This document shows, piece by piece, positions 50,610-58,056 of a DNA stretch of 64,000 nucleotides (position 1 is the stretch's first letter; every line of letters begins with the position of its first letter). Source of the stretch: CAYVUB01 sp964454675 (GTDB lineage Bacteria > Bacteroidota > Bacteroidia > Flavobacteriales > Flavobacteriaceae); the NCBI GenBank assembly GCA_964454675.1, contig CAYVUB010000013.1, positions 1-64,000 on the forward strand, given 5' to 3'. The notes below the pieces were generated by a model. It saw only the letters and a program-made list of their open reading frames with translations, was not told the DNA's origin and searched no databases. The position numbers and the translations under genes are program-made.

Positions 50610-51032
50610 ATGTTTATTTTTTTTAATTCAAAAAGTTAGTTTTCAAGTATTTTACTATAATAAATTCTTTGATTCAAATAGAAAACACCTAATTCGGGGT
50701 ATTTTTTAAAATAAATCAGTCAATGTGTTATAAAAAAAGACCATAGAAAACTTTATTAAAGCCTATTAAAGTTTGCTAAAAAGGGCTTTAATAGGAATAA
50801 AAATTTAAAAAAATAAGTTTTTAGATTGTAAACTTTCATGGTATATTGTTTTTATATGTGAATTGATTATTGACATCCTATAAGATCATATACATGATTT
50901 TTACATCGGACGAAAAAGATTCGCGTTATTAAAACAACAATCTAGGAAATACTTTTACTAGTAGATGGTTTTTGTCATGTAAGACAGGTTTCTGTTCATG
51001 ACATGCAATAATTTAAAATGAAATGCAGTGAA
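50610..51032. other. Gene-free, A/T-rich region with two inverted repeats
   Basis: No gene is seen in these 423 bases. Two hairpins are visible. CCTATTAAAG/CTTTAATAGG (50762-50771 with 50786-50795) is a perfect 10-bp inverted repeat. GTCATG/CATGAC (50974-50979 with 50997-51002) encloses a second short stem ACAG/CTGT and lies 30 bases after the stop of the LytTR gene, so it may end that transcript. The upstream part presumably holds the promoter of the 48825-50609 gene. Confidence 0.5.
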
Positions 51033-52409
51033 TTATTCTTTATTAAGAATATCCTTTAAGCTTTGTTTATATACTCTTGAAAGATTAATCCATTCTCCAT
51101 TATCTAACATCACCTTATTAGAATTAATGATTTTAATTCTATTAATATTTACAATATAGGATTTATGAATTCGAACAAAAGATTGGGTAGGAAGCTGTTT
51201 TAAAACATCAATCATTGTATTTCTATCCACTTCAGGATTTTTTCTATCTTCCATATAATATTCCACATAGTGCCCATCAGACTTTATATATAAGATGTTC
51301 TTTGTATGAATAGAGGCTTTACTCTTTAATTGAACTATATGGTCATGATTTTCTTCGATTGGCAATTTAGAGTTATTAATCGTATTTAACTTTAATTGGA
51401 TGTCTTTAAACTCATCGTTAATAGTTTTATGTCGTTTAAAGAAACTAAAGACCACAAGAACTAACATTAAAATTAAAATAGCAGCAATCACTAATGTTGA
51501 TTTGTTAAATCGATTGGAATCTTCCATCTCATTAAATCTCGATTCATAAGCTTTCGCTTTATTAATCCTAATACCTTCATTTAAATCGTCAATTCTTGAT
51601 TCGGAAAAGTCCATTTGCTTCGGTCTTGCTGAAACGGCCAAATCAGCATAGTGCTGCATCTTTTCAACATCGCCCATTTTGTTGTAGATTCTTGATAATA
51701 GAGAATAGTTTGATGGCAATAAAAATTCTAAATGGTTTTCATTTGCCAATTTTAAACTAGCAGTAGCCAGTTCAATCGCTTTGGGATTGGCCCCTTTTAG
51801 AAATTGAAGCTCACCTAACAAATTTAAGTTTTGTGCAACATATCTCATGTTATTAACCGCTTCAAACCCTTTATGAGATTTATTCAAATAATATTCTGCA
51901 CTATCCAATTCCTGATATTGTAGAAACGTCAGTCCAATATTCATTTTTGCCATACTCGCGGGAAGAATTTCAAGTTGGTCTGTATGATACGCATTTAGTT
52001 TTTTAAAATAATAATAGGCGGAGTCGTTACGCTTTAAACGTTTATGATTCAAAGCAATATTATTCATGACCATATATTGCGATTTAGTATCAGATATTGA
52101 TTTTGCAATATTTAAAGCGATGTGATAATAAGTATTACTTTGTTGTAAGTTGCTAGAAATTCGCTCAGAATTCCCCAATGCCACATATGCACTATATTCC
52201 CAAAATTTTAGATTATTCTCTTTTGAATACGTTAGTAATTGATTGGCATAAAAATTAAGACTATCTGTGTTTCTAGTATGTTTTCTTAAAAGTGCATTTA
52301 GTCTAATTATTTCAGGGTTATTTATCTCTTCAGATTGTCCGAAACTAGAAAAATTGATTGAGAAAACAAGAAACCCTAAAACAAATAGTCTAATCAAATT
52401 ATGCTTCAT
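51033..52409 (-). CDS. TPR-LytTR membrane-anchored transcriptional regulator
   Basis: A 458-residue regulator. Signal peptide or N-terminal anchor (MKHNLIRLFVLGFLVFSINFSSFGQ), about five TPRs facing the periplasm (about 30-290), a transmembrane helix (STLVIAAILILMLVLVVFSFF, about 303-323), then a cytoplasmic LytTR DNA-binding domain (NILYIKSDGHYVEYYM ... FVRIHKSYIVNINRIKII ... VMLDNGEWINLSRVYK). This is a one-component arrangement coupling a periplasmic TPR sensor to DNA binding. It may control the secreted-protein genes just downstream; this is inferred from position only. Confidence 0.9.
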   Translation of the reverse strand: MKHNLIRLFVLGFLVFSINFSSFGQSEEINNPEIIRLNALLRKHTRNTDSLNFYANQLLTYSKENNLKFWEYSAYVALGNSERISSNLQQSNTYYHIALNIAKSISDTKSQYMVMNNIALNHKRLKRNDSAYYYFKKLNAYHTDQLEILPASMAKMNIGLTFLQYQELDSAEYYLNKSHKGFEAVNNMRYVAQNLNLLGELQFLKGANPKAIELATASLKLANENHLEFLLPSNYSLLSRIYNKMGDVEKMQHYADLAVSARPKQMDFSESRIDDLNEGIRINKAKAYESRFNEMEDSNRFNKSTLVIAAILILMLVLVVFSFFKRHKTINDEFKDIQLKLNTINNSKLPIEENHDHIVQLKSKASIHTKNILYIKSDGHYVEYYMEDRKNPEVDRNTMIDVLKQLPTQSFVRIHKSYIVNINRIKIINSNKVMLDNGEWINLSRVYKQSLKDILNKE

Positions 52410-52650
52410 AGTAAAAAAAGTTAGCGACTAAGATATTATATTTTAATTTAACATTTTATTTTGTCTGAAATATGGCTACAGATTAATAATTCATTTACGC
52501 TGTTTTTAACCCCTAGCTACTGCACGATTGCATCGTGTGGTTTATAAAGTTAATCAATACTTTCTTAAGATAAATCACCTCAACTCCAAACATAAACATT
52601 TATAACCATTTATCCTATACGTAACTTTACGGATTTTAAGAGTATAAAAC
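52410..52650. other. Gene-free region with a small palindrome
   Basis: Upstream of the LytTR gene. Nothing coding is seen. CACGAT-TGC-ATCGTG (52523-52537) is a perfect small palindrome preceded by AACCCCTAGCTACTG, possibly an operator or the end of a repeat. The 21-bp array begins at 52651. Confidence 0.4.
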
Positions 52651-53070
52651 ACGCATCCTTACAGTTAATATAAGCATCGTCGTTCTTAATACGAGCTTGG
52701 TAAAACTTAAAACACGCTTGGTAAAAGTTAAAACTCCTTTGGTAAAAGTTAAAACACCTTTGGTAAAAGTTAAAACTCCTTTGGTAAAAGTTAAAACTCC
52801 TTTGGTAAAAGTTAAAACACGCTTGGTCAAAGTTAAAACACCCTTGGCCATTCTTAAAACTCGCTTGGCCATTCTTAAAACACCCTTGGCCATTGTTAGA
52901 ACACGCTTGGCCATTCTTAAAACACGTATGTCCGTTATTAAAACTCGCTTCCGCTTTGTTAATATGGGCTTCCGCAGTCTTAATACACGCTTCCGTATTC
53001 TTAATATGAGCTTCCGCATTCTTAAAACTCACGTGATGGTTGTTATAACACGCATCCTTGCAGTTAAATA
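52651..53070. repeat. 20-unit tandem array with exact 21-bp period
   Basis: Twenty consecutive 21-base units, without a single insertion or deletion over 420 bp, although units diverge strongly in sequence. Each unit is a variable 14-mer followed by a conserved TTAAAAC-like 7-mer (also TTAATAC/TTAATAT/TTATAAC). Middle units share CTTTGGTAAAAG, then CTTGGCCATTC, then CTTCCGCATTC, giving a gradient of unit types. First and last units (ACGCATCCTTACAG, ACGCATCCTTGCAG) are almost the same. Because 21 is divisible by three, frames on both strands stay open (heptad readings KNGQACF on minus, KVKTPLV on plus), but no credible start signal or protein family was recognised. Confidence 0.9.
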
Positions 53071-53153
53071 AACAATTTAGTAAGTTCTCATATATAACTA
53101 ATAAAATAAACTAACCATCATTATCCACCCAAGCCATAGTCAGCCAAAGGCTG

Positions 53154-53269
53154 CATCCCTGCCAGTAGTGTAAGAAACGTAAAGCGTAAAAAATCCTTGA
53201 AGCCTTGGAGAGGATTTAGCTTTGCGTTTCTGGTTTTGCTTTTCGCAAAAACACCTATGGCAGGGAATG
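53154..53269. repeat. Three-stem palindromic element (MITE- or ncRNA-like)
   Basis: Outer arms CATCCCTGCCA (53154-53164) and TGGCAGGG-AATG (53258-53269) close a junction with two internal stems. One is AGAAACGTAAAGC/GCTTTGCGTTTCT (53173-53185 with 53219-53231, one mismatch), itself containing AAATCCT/AGGATTT. The other is GTTTTGC/GCAAAAAC (53233-53255). The compact three-way shape with terminal inverted repeats is typical of small non-autonomous mobile elements or structured RNAs. No transposase is seen nearby. Confidence 0.65.
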
Positions 53270-53404
53270 TCTTTTTTGGTTCGTTTTTTTGACAAGAAAA
53301 AAATGAACAAATAAAACATGCTTCCTGAGATTTAAGGATAGGCCATTCATAAATTCACCCAACACAGCAATTATTGGCGAGATTTTTGTACTTTTCAAAT
53401 CACA

Positions 53405-54184
53405 ATGAAACAGCTTTTTTACATCCTTTTTCTCATATCATTCTCAATACAATCGCAAGAATCTATTGAAGCAACCCTATTAAAAAAACTGCCCTTCACG
53501 GCAGAAAAACTCGTGGGTTTTGACAACTTCGGCACGGTGTATTATATTGACAATCGTTCGCTTTACAAACAAACCGAAAAAGAAACAATCAATTATAGCA
53601 ACATCCAACTCGGCAACATCACTTCAGCCAACACCTTCAACAATCTCAAAATAAATCTGTTTTATAAAAATTTTAATACCGTCGTTATTTTAGATAATCG
53701 CTTGGCGGAAGTATTTAAAATAGACTTCAACACACAACAACTTTACAAAAATGTATCGCTCGTAAGCACAGGTTTTGACAATACACTTTGGGTGTTCAAT
53801 CAAGATTTGCAACAATTAGAACTGTTTGATTACAAAACGTTGAAAACGCGTGCCGTCGCAATGCCGGTCGATTCTCAAGCCTTGAGCATTGCCAGTAACT
53901 ATAATTTTTGTTGGCTATTGACCGAAAACTCCTTGTATATCTATAACTATTTTGGGAGTTTGGTTGCCAAATTACCCAATGATGGCTTCACGGAAATATC
54001 TGAAAGCAACGGTCATCTCATCCTAAAAAAAGACAATACTCTGTCCTATCTCGCTAAAGACTCCGAAACTTTTATGCCAATTCAACTTCCCGAATTGTTA
54101 ATAAAACAGTTTTTAGTAACCAATGAAACCTTGTATATTTACGACCATGAAAACCTTCATCAATTCCAACTAAAAATCAAATAA
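53405..54184 (+). CDS. Secreted beta-propeller-like protein next to a deoxynucleoside kinase
   Basis: A 259-residue exported protein (signal MKQLFYILFLISFSIQSQ). The mature part alternates short strands typical of propeller blades (VGFDNFGTVYYIDNRSLYKQ, GFDNTLWVFNQDLQQLELFD, NYNFCWLLTENSLYIYNYFG, VTNETLYIYDHENLHQF). No catalytic motif is seen. Its stop is three bases before the kinase start, so the two are cotranscribed; the functional link is unknown. Confidence 0.75.
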   Translation: MKQLFYILFLISFSIQSQESIEATLLKKLPFTAEKLVGFDNFGTVYYIDNRSLYKQTEKETINYSNIQLGNITSANTFNNLKINLFYKNFNTVVILDNRLAEVFKIDFNTQQLYKNVSLVSTGFDNTLWVFNQDLQQLELFDYKTLKTRAVAMPVDSQALSIASNYNFCWLLTENSLYIYNYFGSLVAKLPNDGFTEISESNGHLILKKDNTLSYLAKDSETFMPIQLPELLIKQFLVTNETLYIYDHENLHQFQLKIK

Positions 54185-54187
54185 AAC

Positions 54188-54802
54188 ATGCATGTTGCAA
54201 TAGCCGGAAACATTGGCGCGGGAAAAACGACGCTTACCAAATTATTAGCCAAACATTACAAATGGGAACCTCAACTGGAAGACGTGGTTGACAACCCGTA
54301 TCTGGATGATTTTTATAACCAAATGGAACGTTGGAGTTTTAATTTGCAAGTGTATTTCCTCAACAGCCGTTTTCGTCAGGTGTTGCAAATTCGTCAAAGT
54401 GGTAAAGACATCATTCAAGATCGTACCATTTATGAAGATGCGCATATTTTTGCACCCAACTTGCACGCTATGGGTTTGATGACCAATCGTGATTTTGAAA
54501 ATTACCGCTCGCTGTTTGACCTTATGGAATCGTTGGTTAAAGGTCCCGATTTATTGATTTACCTGCGTAGCTCCATCCCAAATCTGGTAGCGCAAATTCA
54601 CAAACGCGGACGAGATTATGAAAACAGCATAAGTATTGATTACCTAAGCCGGTTGAACGAGCGTTACGAAGCCTGGATTCACGGTTATGACAAAGGCAAG
54701 CTTTTGATTATTGATGTTGACAATATTGATTTTGTAACCAAACCTGAAGATTTAGGCTATGTCATCAACACTATTGATGCTGAGATTAATGGGTTGTTTT
54801 AA
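54188..54802 (+). CDS. Deoxynucleoside kinase
   Basis: A 204-residue dNK-family enzyme phosphorylating deoxyadenosine, deoxyguanosine or deoxycytidine in nucleotide salvage. P-loop GNIGAGKTTLTKLL at the N-terminus, the Q/substrate region NLQVYFLNSRF, the DRTIYEDAHIF (D-R-S-like) motif (about 78) and the lid RGRDYE (about 140). Length is normal for bacterial dAdo/dCyd kinases. Which nucleoside is preferred cannot be told from sequence. Confidence 0.93.
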   Translation: MHVAIAGNIGAGKTTLTKLLAKHYKWEPQLEDVVDNPYLDDFYNQMERWSFNLQVYFLNSRFRQVLQIRQSGKDIIQDRTIYEDAHIFAPNLHAMGLMTNRDFENYRSLFDLMESLVKGPDLLIYLRSSIPNLVAQIHKRGRDYENSISIDYLSRLNERYEAWIHGYDKGKLLIIDVDNIDFVTKPEDLGYVINTIDAEINGLF

Positions 54803-54861
54803 GACTTCTACTGAGAAAAAAAAAAATTTGGACTCTACAGAAAGTATTAAACCTCTAAACA

Positions 54862-55281
54862 ATGAAGAAAATTATCAATACAATTCTATTCATCTTACTC
54901 TTTCTTGTTACAAAAGAATTGGTTTATACTTTTTATGAAGATTTAAGCATTATTATTTTAACCTTTTCTGATGAAAACCAATACTTAAAATTCAGCCTTG
55001 CCGTTGCAGTACTTTCTTTTTGTTGCTCATTCATTTTTTTACTTCTCTATTTCGCTTTTGAAAAACTAAAAATTTATTGGAAAATCATTACCTATACAAT
55101 ATGTCTTTTAGCGAGTTTGTTTCTGGTAAATTATACTTATGCGTTTTCAAGACAAGAATTATTTTATAACCAAATTATTATAAATTTGATAATAGTTTTG
55201 GCAACATTTGTAGTTTTTTATTTAATAACACTGCTGATTATCAATAAAATTTTAACAGAAAAAAATATTAAGACTCTGTGA
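54862..55281 (+). CDS. Small membrane protein, four predicted helices
   Basis: A 139-residue very hydrophobic protein with helices at about 5-21, 46-67, 74-91 and 105-127 (the last with LIIVLATFVVFYLITLLI). No family recognised. It lies between the kinase and the HigBA module with its own short 5' region, on the same strand. Confidence 0.6.
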   Translation: MKKIINTILFILLFLVTKELVYTFYEDLSIIILTFSDENQYLKFSLAVAVLSFCCSFIFLLLYFAFEKLKIYWKIITYTICLLASLFLVNYTYAFSRQELFYNQIIINLIIVLATFVVFYLITLLIINKILTEKNIKTL

Positions 55282-55372
55282 GATTCGAAACCTCGAAGCT
55301 TTTGCTAAGACTCTCACTATAAAAGTTCTGTATTTCAGAACTTTTTATATATTTGTAGTCTAATTCAAGTAG

Positions 55373-55669
55373 ATGGAACGGATTTTTGCAAAAAGTACCT
55401 TACGGCAATTTTGGGAAAAACATTCAGATTCAGAACACTATCTGAAAACATGGTATGATACAGCAAAAAACGCTGTTTGGAAAAATCCGAATGAGGTAAA
55501 ACAAACCTACGCAAATGCAAGTATCATGAAAGACAATCGAATTGTTTTTAACATTAAAGGAAACAGTTATCGGCTGATAGCAAAATTCAACTTTGAAAAA
55601 CAATGGATTTTCATCCGCTTTATAGGAACACATGCCGAATATGACAAAATAAACGCAAATACGATATAA
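55373..55669 (+). CDS. higB: HigB-type mRNA interferase toxin
   Basis: A 98-residue HigB-like toxin of the RelE superfamily. Motifs: FAKSTLRQFWEKH at the start, WKNPNEVKQTYANASIM, RIVFNIKGNSYRLIAKFNF, and FIRFIGTHAEYDKI near the end (His/Tyr thought to contribute to mRNA cleavage). It is toxin-first, as usual for HigBA, with the antitoxin start one base after its stop. Confidence 0.92.
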   Translation: MERIFAKSTLRQFWEKHSDSEHYLKTWYDTAKNAVWKNPNEVKQTYANASIMKDNRIVFNIKGNSYRLIAKFNFEKQWIFIRFIGTHAEYDKINANTI

Positions 55670-55670
55670 A

Positions 55671-56027
55671 ATGAACATAAAACCTATAAAAACAGAAACC
55701 GATTACAAGGAAGCATTGTCAAGATTGGAAGTAATTTTTGATGCAAAACAAGGCACACCCGAAAGTGACGAAGCAGATATTCTTGGTTTGCTGATAGACG
55801 AATACGAGAAAAAAAATTACCCCATAACAGCTCCCGACCCAATTGAAGCCATTAAAATAAGAATGGAAGAACTGCACCTTAAACAAGTTGACCTTATTGA
55901 TGCCATAGGTGGAAAAAGCAGCGTATCGGAAGTATTGAGCAGAAAACGAAAACTTACCGTCGGAATGATTCGCAACCTGACAACCAAATTAAACCTTTCG
56001 CCTACTCTGCTAATTGAAGAATACTGA
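55671..56027 (+). CDS. higA: HigA-type antitoxin, HTH
   Basis: A 118-residue antitoxin. N-terminal helical part (YKEALSRLEVIFDAKQGTPES), then an XRE-type helix-turn-helix (IRMEELHLKQVDLIDAIGGKSSVSEVLSRKRKLTVGMIRNL, about 65-105). It binds and neutralises HigB and represses the operon. The stop codon overlaps the end of the small lipoprotein-like frame on the minus strand (56010). Confidence 0.92.
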   Translation: MNIKPIKTETDYKEALSRLEVIFDAKQGTPESDEADILGLLIDEYEKKNYPITAPDPIEAIKIRMEELHLKQVDLIDAIGGKSSVSEVLSRKRKLTVGMIRNLTTKLNLSPTLLIEEY

Positions 56028-56198
56028 TTTTTGTGTTGAATCTAAAAAAATGTGCTGGTCTGTAGTGTCTTCCCACCAATTTAACCAAAAATCTTTTGTA
56101 AGTTTCCTTTGAGAACTTGGGTTATCACCAAATAAGCAACTTGTTAACAAGAGTCCTAATACACTGAAAAAAAATACATTTTTCATACCATTTTTCAA
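56010..56198 (-). CDS. Small putative lipoprotein, possibly a truncated gene
   Basis: A 62-residue frame starting MKNGMKNVFFFSVLGLLLTSCLFGDN: a basic N-terminus, a hydrophobic stretch and the lipobox LLTSC make a convincing lipoprotein signal. The remaining ~40 residues (KLTKDFWLNWWEDTTDQHIFLD) end abruptly inside the 3' end of higA. It looks like the 5' part of a longer lipoprotein gene cut off where the HigBA module begins, but an intact short lipoprotein cannot be excluded. Confidence 0.5.
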   Translation of the reverse strand: MKNGMKNVFFFSVLGLLLTSCLFGDNPSSQRKLTKDFWLNWWEDTTDQHIFLDSTQKSVFFN

Positions 56199-56206
56199 AA
56201 TCCATT

Positions 56207-56262
56207 TAAACCTCCTTCGGTTTGGTAATATAATACACCGGAATTCCCAATAGCATAATAAG
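56207..56262 (-). pseudogene. Duplicated 3' end of the amino-acid permease gene
   Basis: 56 bp matching 58058-58113 (the 3' end of the APC permease gene) at 52 of 56 positions, in the same orientation. It encodes the permease C-terminus L-I-M-L-L-G-I-P-V-Y-Y-I-T-K-P-K-E-V and stop. Its right-hand edge lies within a few bases of the stop codon of the deiminase gene. With the intact copy it forms direct repeats around a ~1.8-kb segment holding only the deiminase gene. Confidence 0.85.
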
Positions 56263-56265
56263 CTG

Positions 56266-57996
56266 CTAAATCTTTACTACTTTCCTGTGTATCGTTCCAA
56301 AACTTCCTTTAAAGCTGATAAGCAAAGTTCCTTTCCAACTTTCATTTAAATTCAAACTGATCTTTCCTTTGGAAATACTCATTGTATTCTCATAGAGTTT
56401 TTGTCCTAACAGGTTATAAATTATAATAGAAACAGGTTCAGAAATATCTTTTATATTAAAATTGATTTCACTTGTAGCAGGATTTGGATAAGGGCCTATG
56501 ATGTTTTTGTCTGCCCAATCCTGAACTGAAAGCGTCGAAAGTGAAAATGTCCAGTATCCATCAGGGGCAACAATAGGTCTTGCCAGAGTTTTCCCTGAAT
56601 TGGCTTCAGCCCAAATGTAATATTCTATTTTAGATGCTGTTGAAGGTACAGTAATATTTGCCAGCCAATTGTCTTCTGAAACATAAGCCATGGCACTTTC
56701 TTCAAAATCCTGAGCACCAAATTCCCGCCAGTAAACTTTTGCCTGTGCAATTCCCGAAATGTGCTTTATCATCGCATTGACGGGAACATCAATACTGGTG
56801 ATTGATTCTCTTATCTGTTCGTGCACAATCCATAATGGGTCGGCTACTCCTATGGTGTGAGTAATGCAATGAATAGCTCCACCTCCGCTAATCATACTCT
56901 CTACATTAATTCCTACTATATTATAACCGGGCAGCAGTTCCTGATAGAGAGCCAAAGCGGCCTCATCAACTTCTGGTCTGTATGTAGGTACCAAAACAGT
57001 TTTATTTACAAAAACCGAATTAGCAAAAGTCCGGTAATAAGCTCCGGAGTCCGGATGCGCTCCGCTTGTGCTCGCAGGTGCGGGAATCCAGTGAATGTTA
57101 TATTCATTTCCGAAAGGTGTCAGGAAATTGGAAGTCACATAGTCAATATTTACCTGTATTTGAGGACCATCGGCAACACCTTGCGGATACTGGCTTACCA
57201 GCATGGTTTCTTCATCAAGCAATTTCATGTGCATATCTATATGATGGATTCCATCATAAGGTAAGACATTCATTTTTATATAGTTGTCGATTCCCATATA
57301 ATTTTGCATAATAGCATCTACCTGTGCTTCGGTTTTTGGGGTTACACCAAATGAATTTCCCGCCTGATTTTCCATCAGCACAAGATTGGATGCAAAAGCA
57401 TTTCCCAATCCGTCGGACATAAAGTTTCCTCCTGTGTTTACCAAATCGTCTGTTCCCGAATCAGTTATGTAAATAGGAATATCCAGATAATTTGCGTGGG
57501 CAGCAGGCAAAACGTTATCAAGCGGACGAGGTCTGTTGTAAATCCAATCTACCAAAGCACGTTCTCCCACATCTTCGGTATAAACCGTGTTTCCTGCATA
57601 ATCCCTTATCCAATAACTGTTCAGAGGAGTATTGATAAATTCGACATTGGTCATATCTACCCCGTTTGAAATCAAAGTATTTTGAACCGAAGTAACATTT
57701 GGAGTAGCAATCAGAACTTTACATTCCTGAATGGCTGCCTGAACAATCTGCAATTGAATGTTACTTAATCCGGATGGACAGCCCAGTACCAGATATTCTA
57801 CTTCTTCCCATTCTGCTGCTGTTCTTACAGGAAGTTCGGGCACCGAAGCAACGCCAAAGCTTCTGAACTGAAAATTTGTGATCAGGTTTTTTTCCTGTTG
57901 GGTAAGTCCTTTCGGGAGTAGTTCTTCTTGCGAATATCCTTTCAGGGAAACAATAATCAAGGCTATAAATAGAAATTTTTTGTATAGCTGTTTCAT
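56266..57996 (-). CDS. Secreted peptidylarginine/agmatine deiminase family protein with T9SS sorting domain
   Basis: A 576-residue exported protein. Signal peptide (MKQLYKKFLFIALIIVSLKGYSQ); a deiminase domain (about 50-410) with the catalytic signatures YWIRDYAGN (Asp), GIHHIDMHMKLLDEE (His) and GGGAIHCITHTIG (Cys, about 373); an Ig-like segment (about 410-490); and a type IX secretion C-terminal domain (about 498-576, GPYPNPATSEINFNI ... VSIIIYNLLGQKLYE). This layout matches Porphyromonas-type peptidylarginine deiminase (PPAD) and related agmatine deiminases. Substrate (peptide arginine or agmatine) is undecided. Framed by direct repeats of the permease 3' end. Confidence 0.88.
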   Translation of the reverse strand: MKQLYKKFLFIALIIVSLKGYSQEELLPKGLTQQEKNLITNFQFRSFGVASVPELPVRTAAEWEEVEYLVLGCPSGLSNIQLQIVQAAIQECKVLIATPNVTSVQNTLISNGVDMTNVEFINTPLNSYWIRDYAGNTVYTEDVGERALVDWIYNRPRPLDNVLPAAHANYLDIPIYITDSGTDDLVNTGGNFMSDGLGNAFASNLVLMENQAGNSFGVTPKTEAQVDAIMQNYMGIDNYIKMNVLPYDGIHHIDMHMKLLDEETMLVSQYPQGVADGPQIQVNIDYVTSNFLTPFGNEYNIHWIPAPASTSGAHPDSGAYYRTFANSVFVNKTVLVPTYRPEVDEAALALYQELLPGYNIVGINVESMISGGGAIHCITHTIGVADPLWIVHEQIRESITSIDVPVNAMIKHISGIAQAKVYWREFGAQDFEESAMAYVSEDNWLANITVPSTASKIEYYIWAEANSGKTLARPIVAPDGYWTFSLSTLSVQDWADKNIIGPYPNPATSEINFNIKDISEPVSIIIYNLLGQKLYENTMSISKGKISLNLNESWKGTLLISFKGSFGTIHRKVVKI

Positions 57997-58056
57997 TTTT
58001 TAGAGTCTAAAGCATTTTTTGTAATATATACTGTCCTAACAAATTAACGATACATC

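Noticed and set aside
52651..53070. 21-bp array as a CRISPR array
   Set aside because: The conserved part is only 7 bp, the variable part 14 bp, and variants are related to one another rather than unique. No cas genes are present.
52610..53071. Open frames on both strands across the 21-bp array, up to 140 residues, read as genes
   Set aside because: The period is a multiple of three, so any stop-free unit gives long frames automatically in several phases. No frame has a convincing start signal or recognisable family, so I list only the repeat. Coding is kept as an alternative in the findings.
39165..55281. The whole accessory stretch as an integrated mobile island
   Set aside because: Toxin-antitoxin genes lie near both ends and content is unusual, but no integrase, transposase, tRNA junction or long terminal direct repeats are visible, so an island with defined ends cannot be supported.
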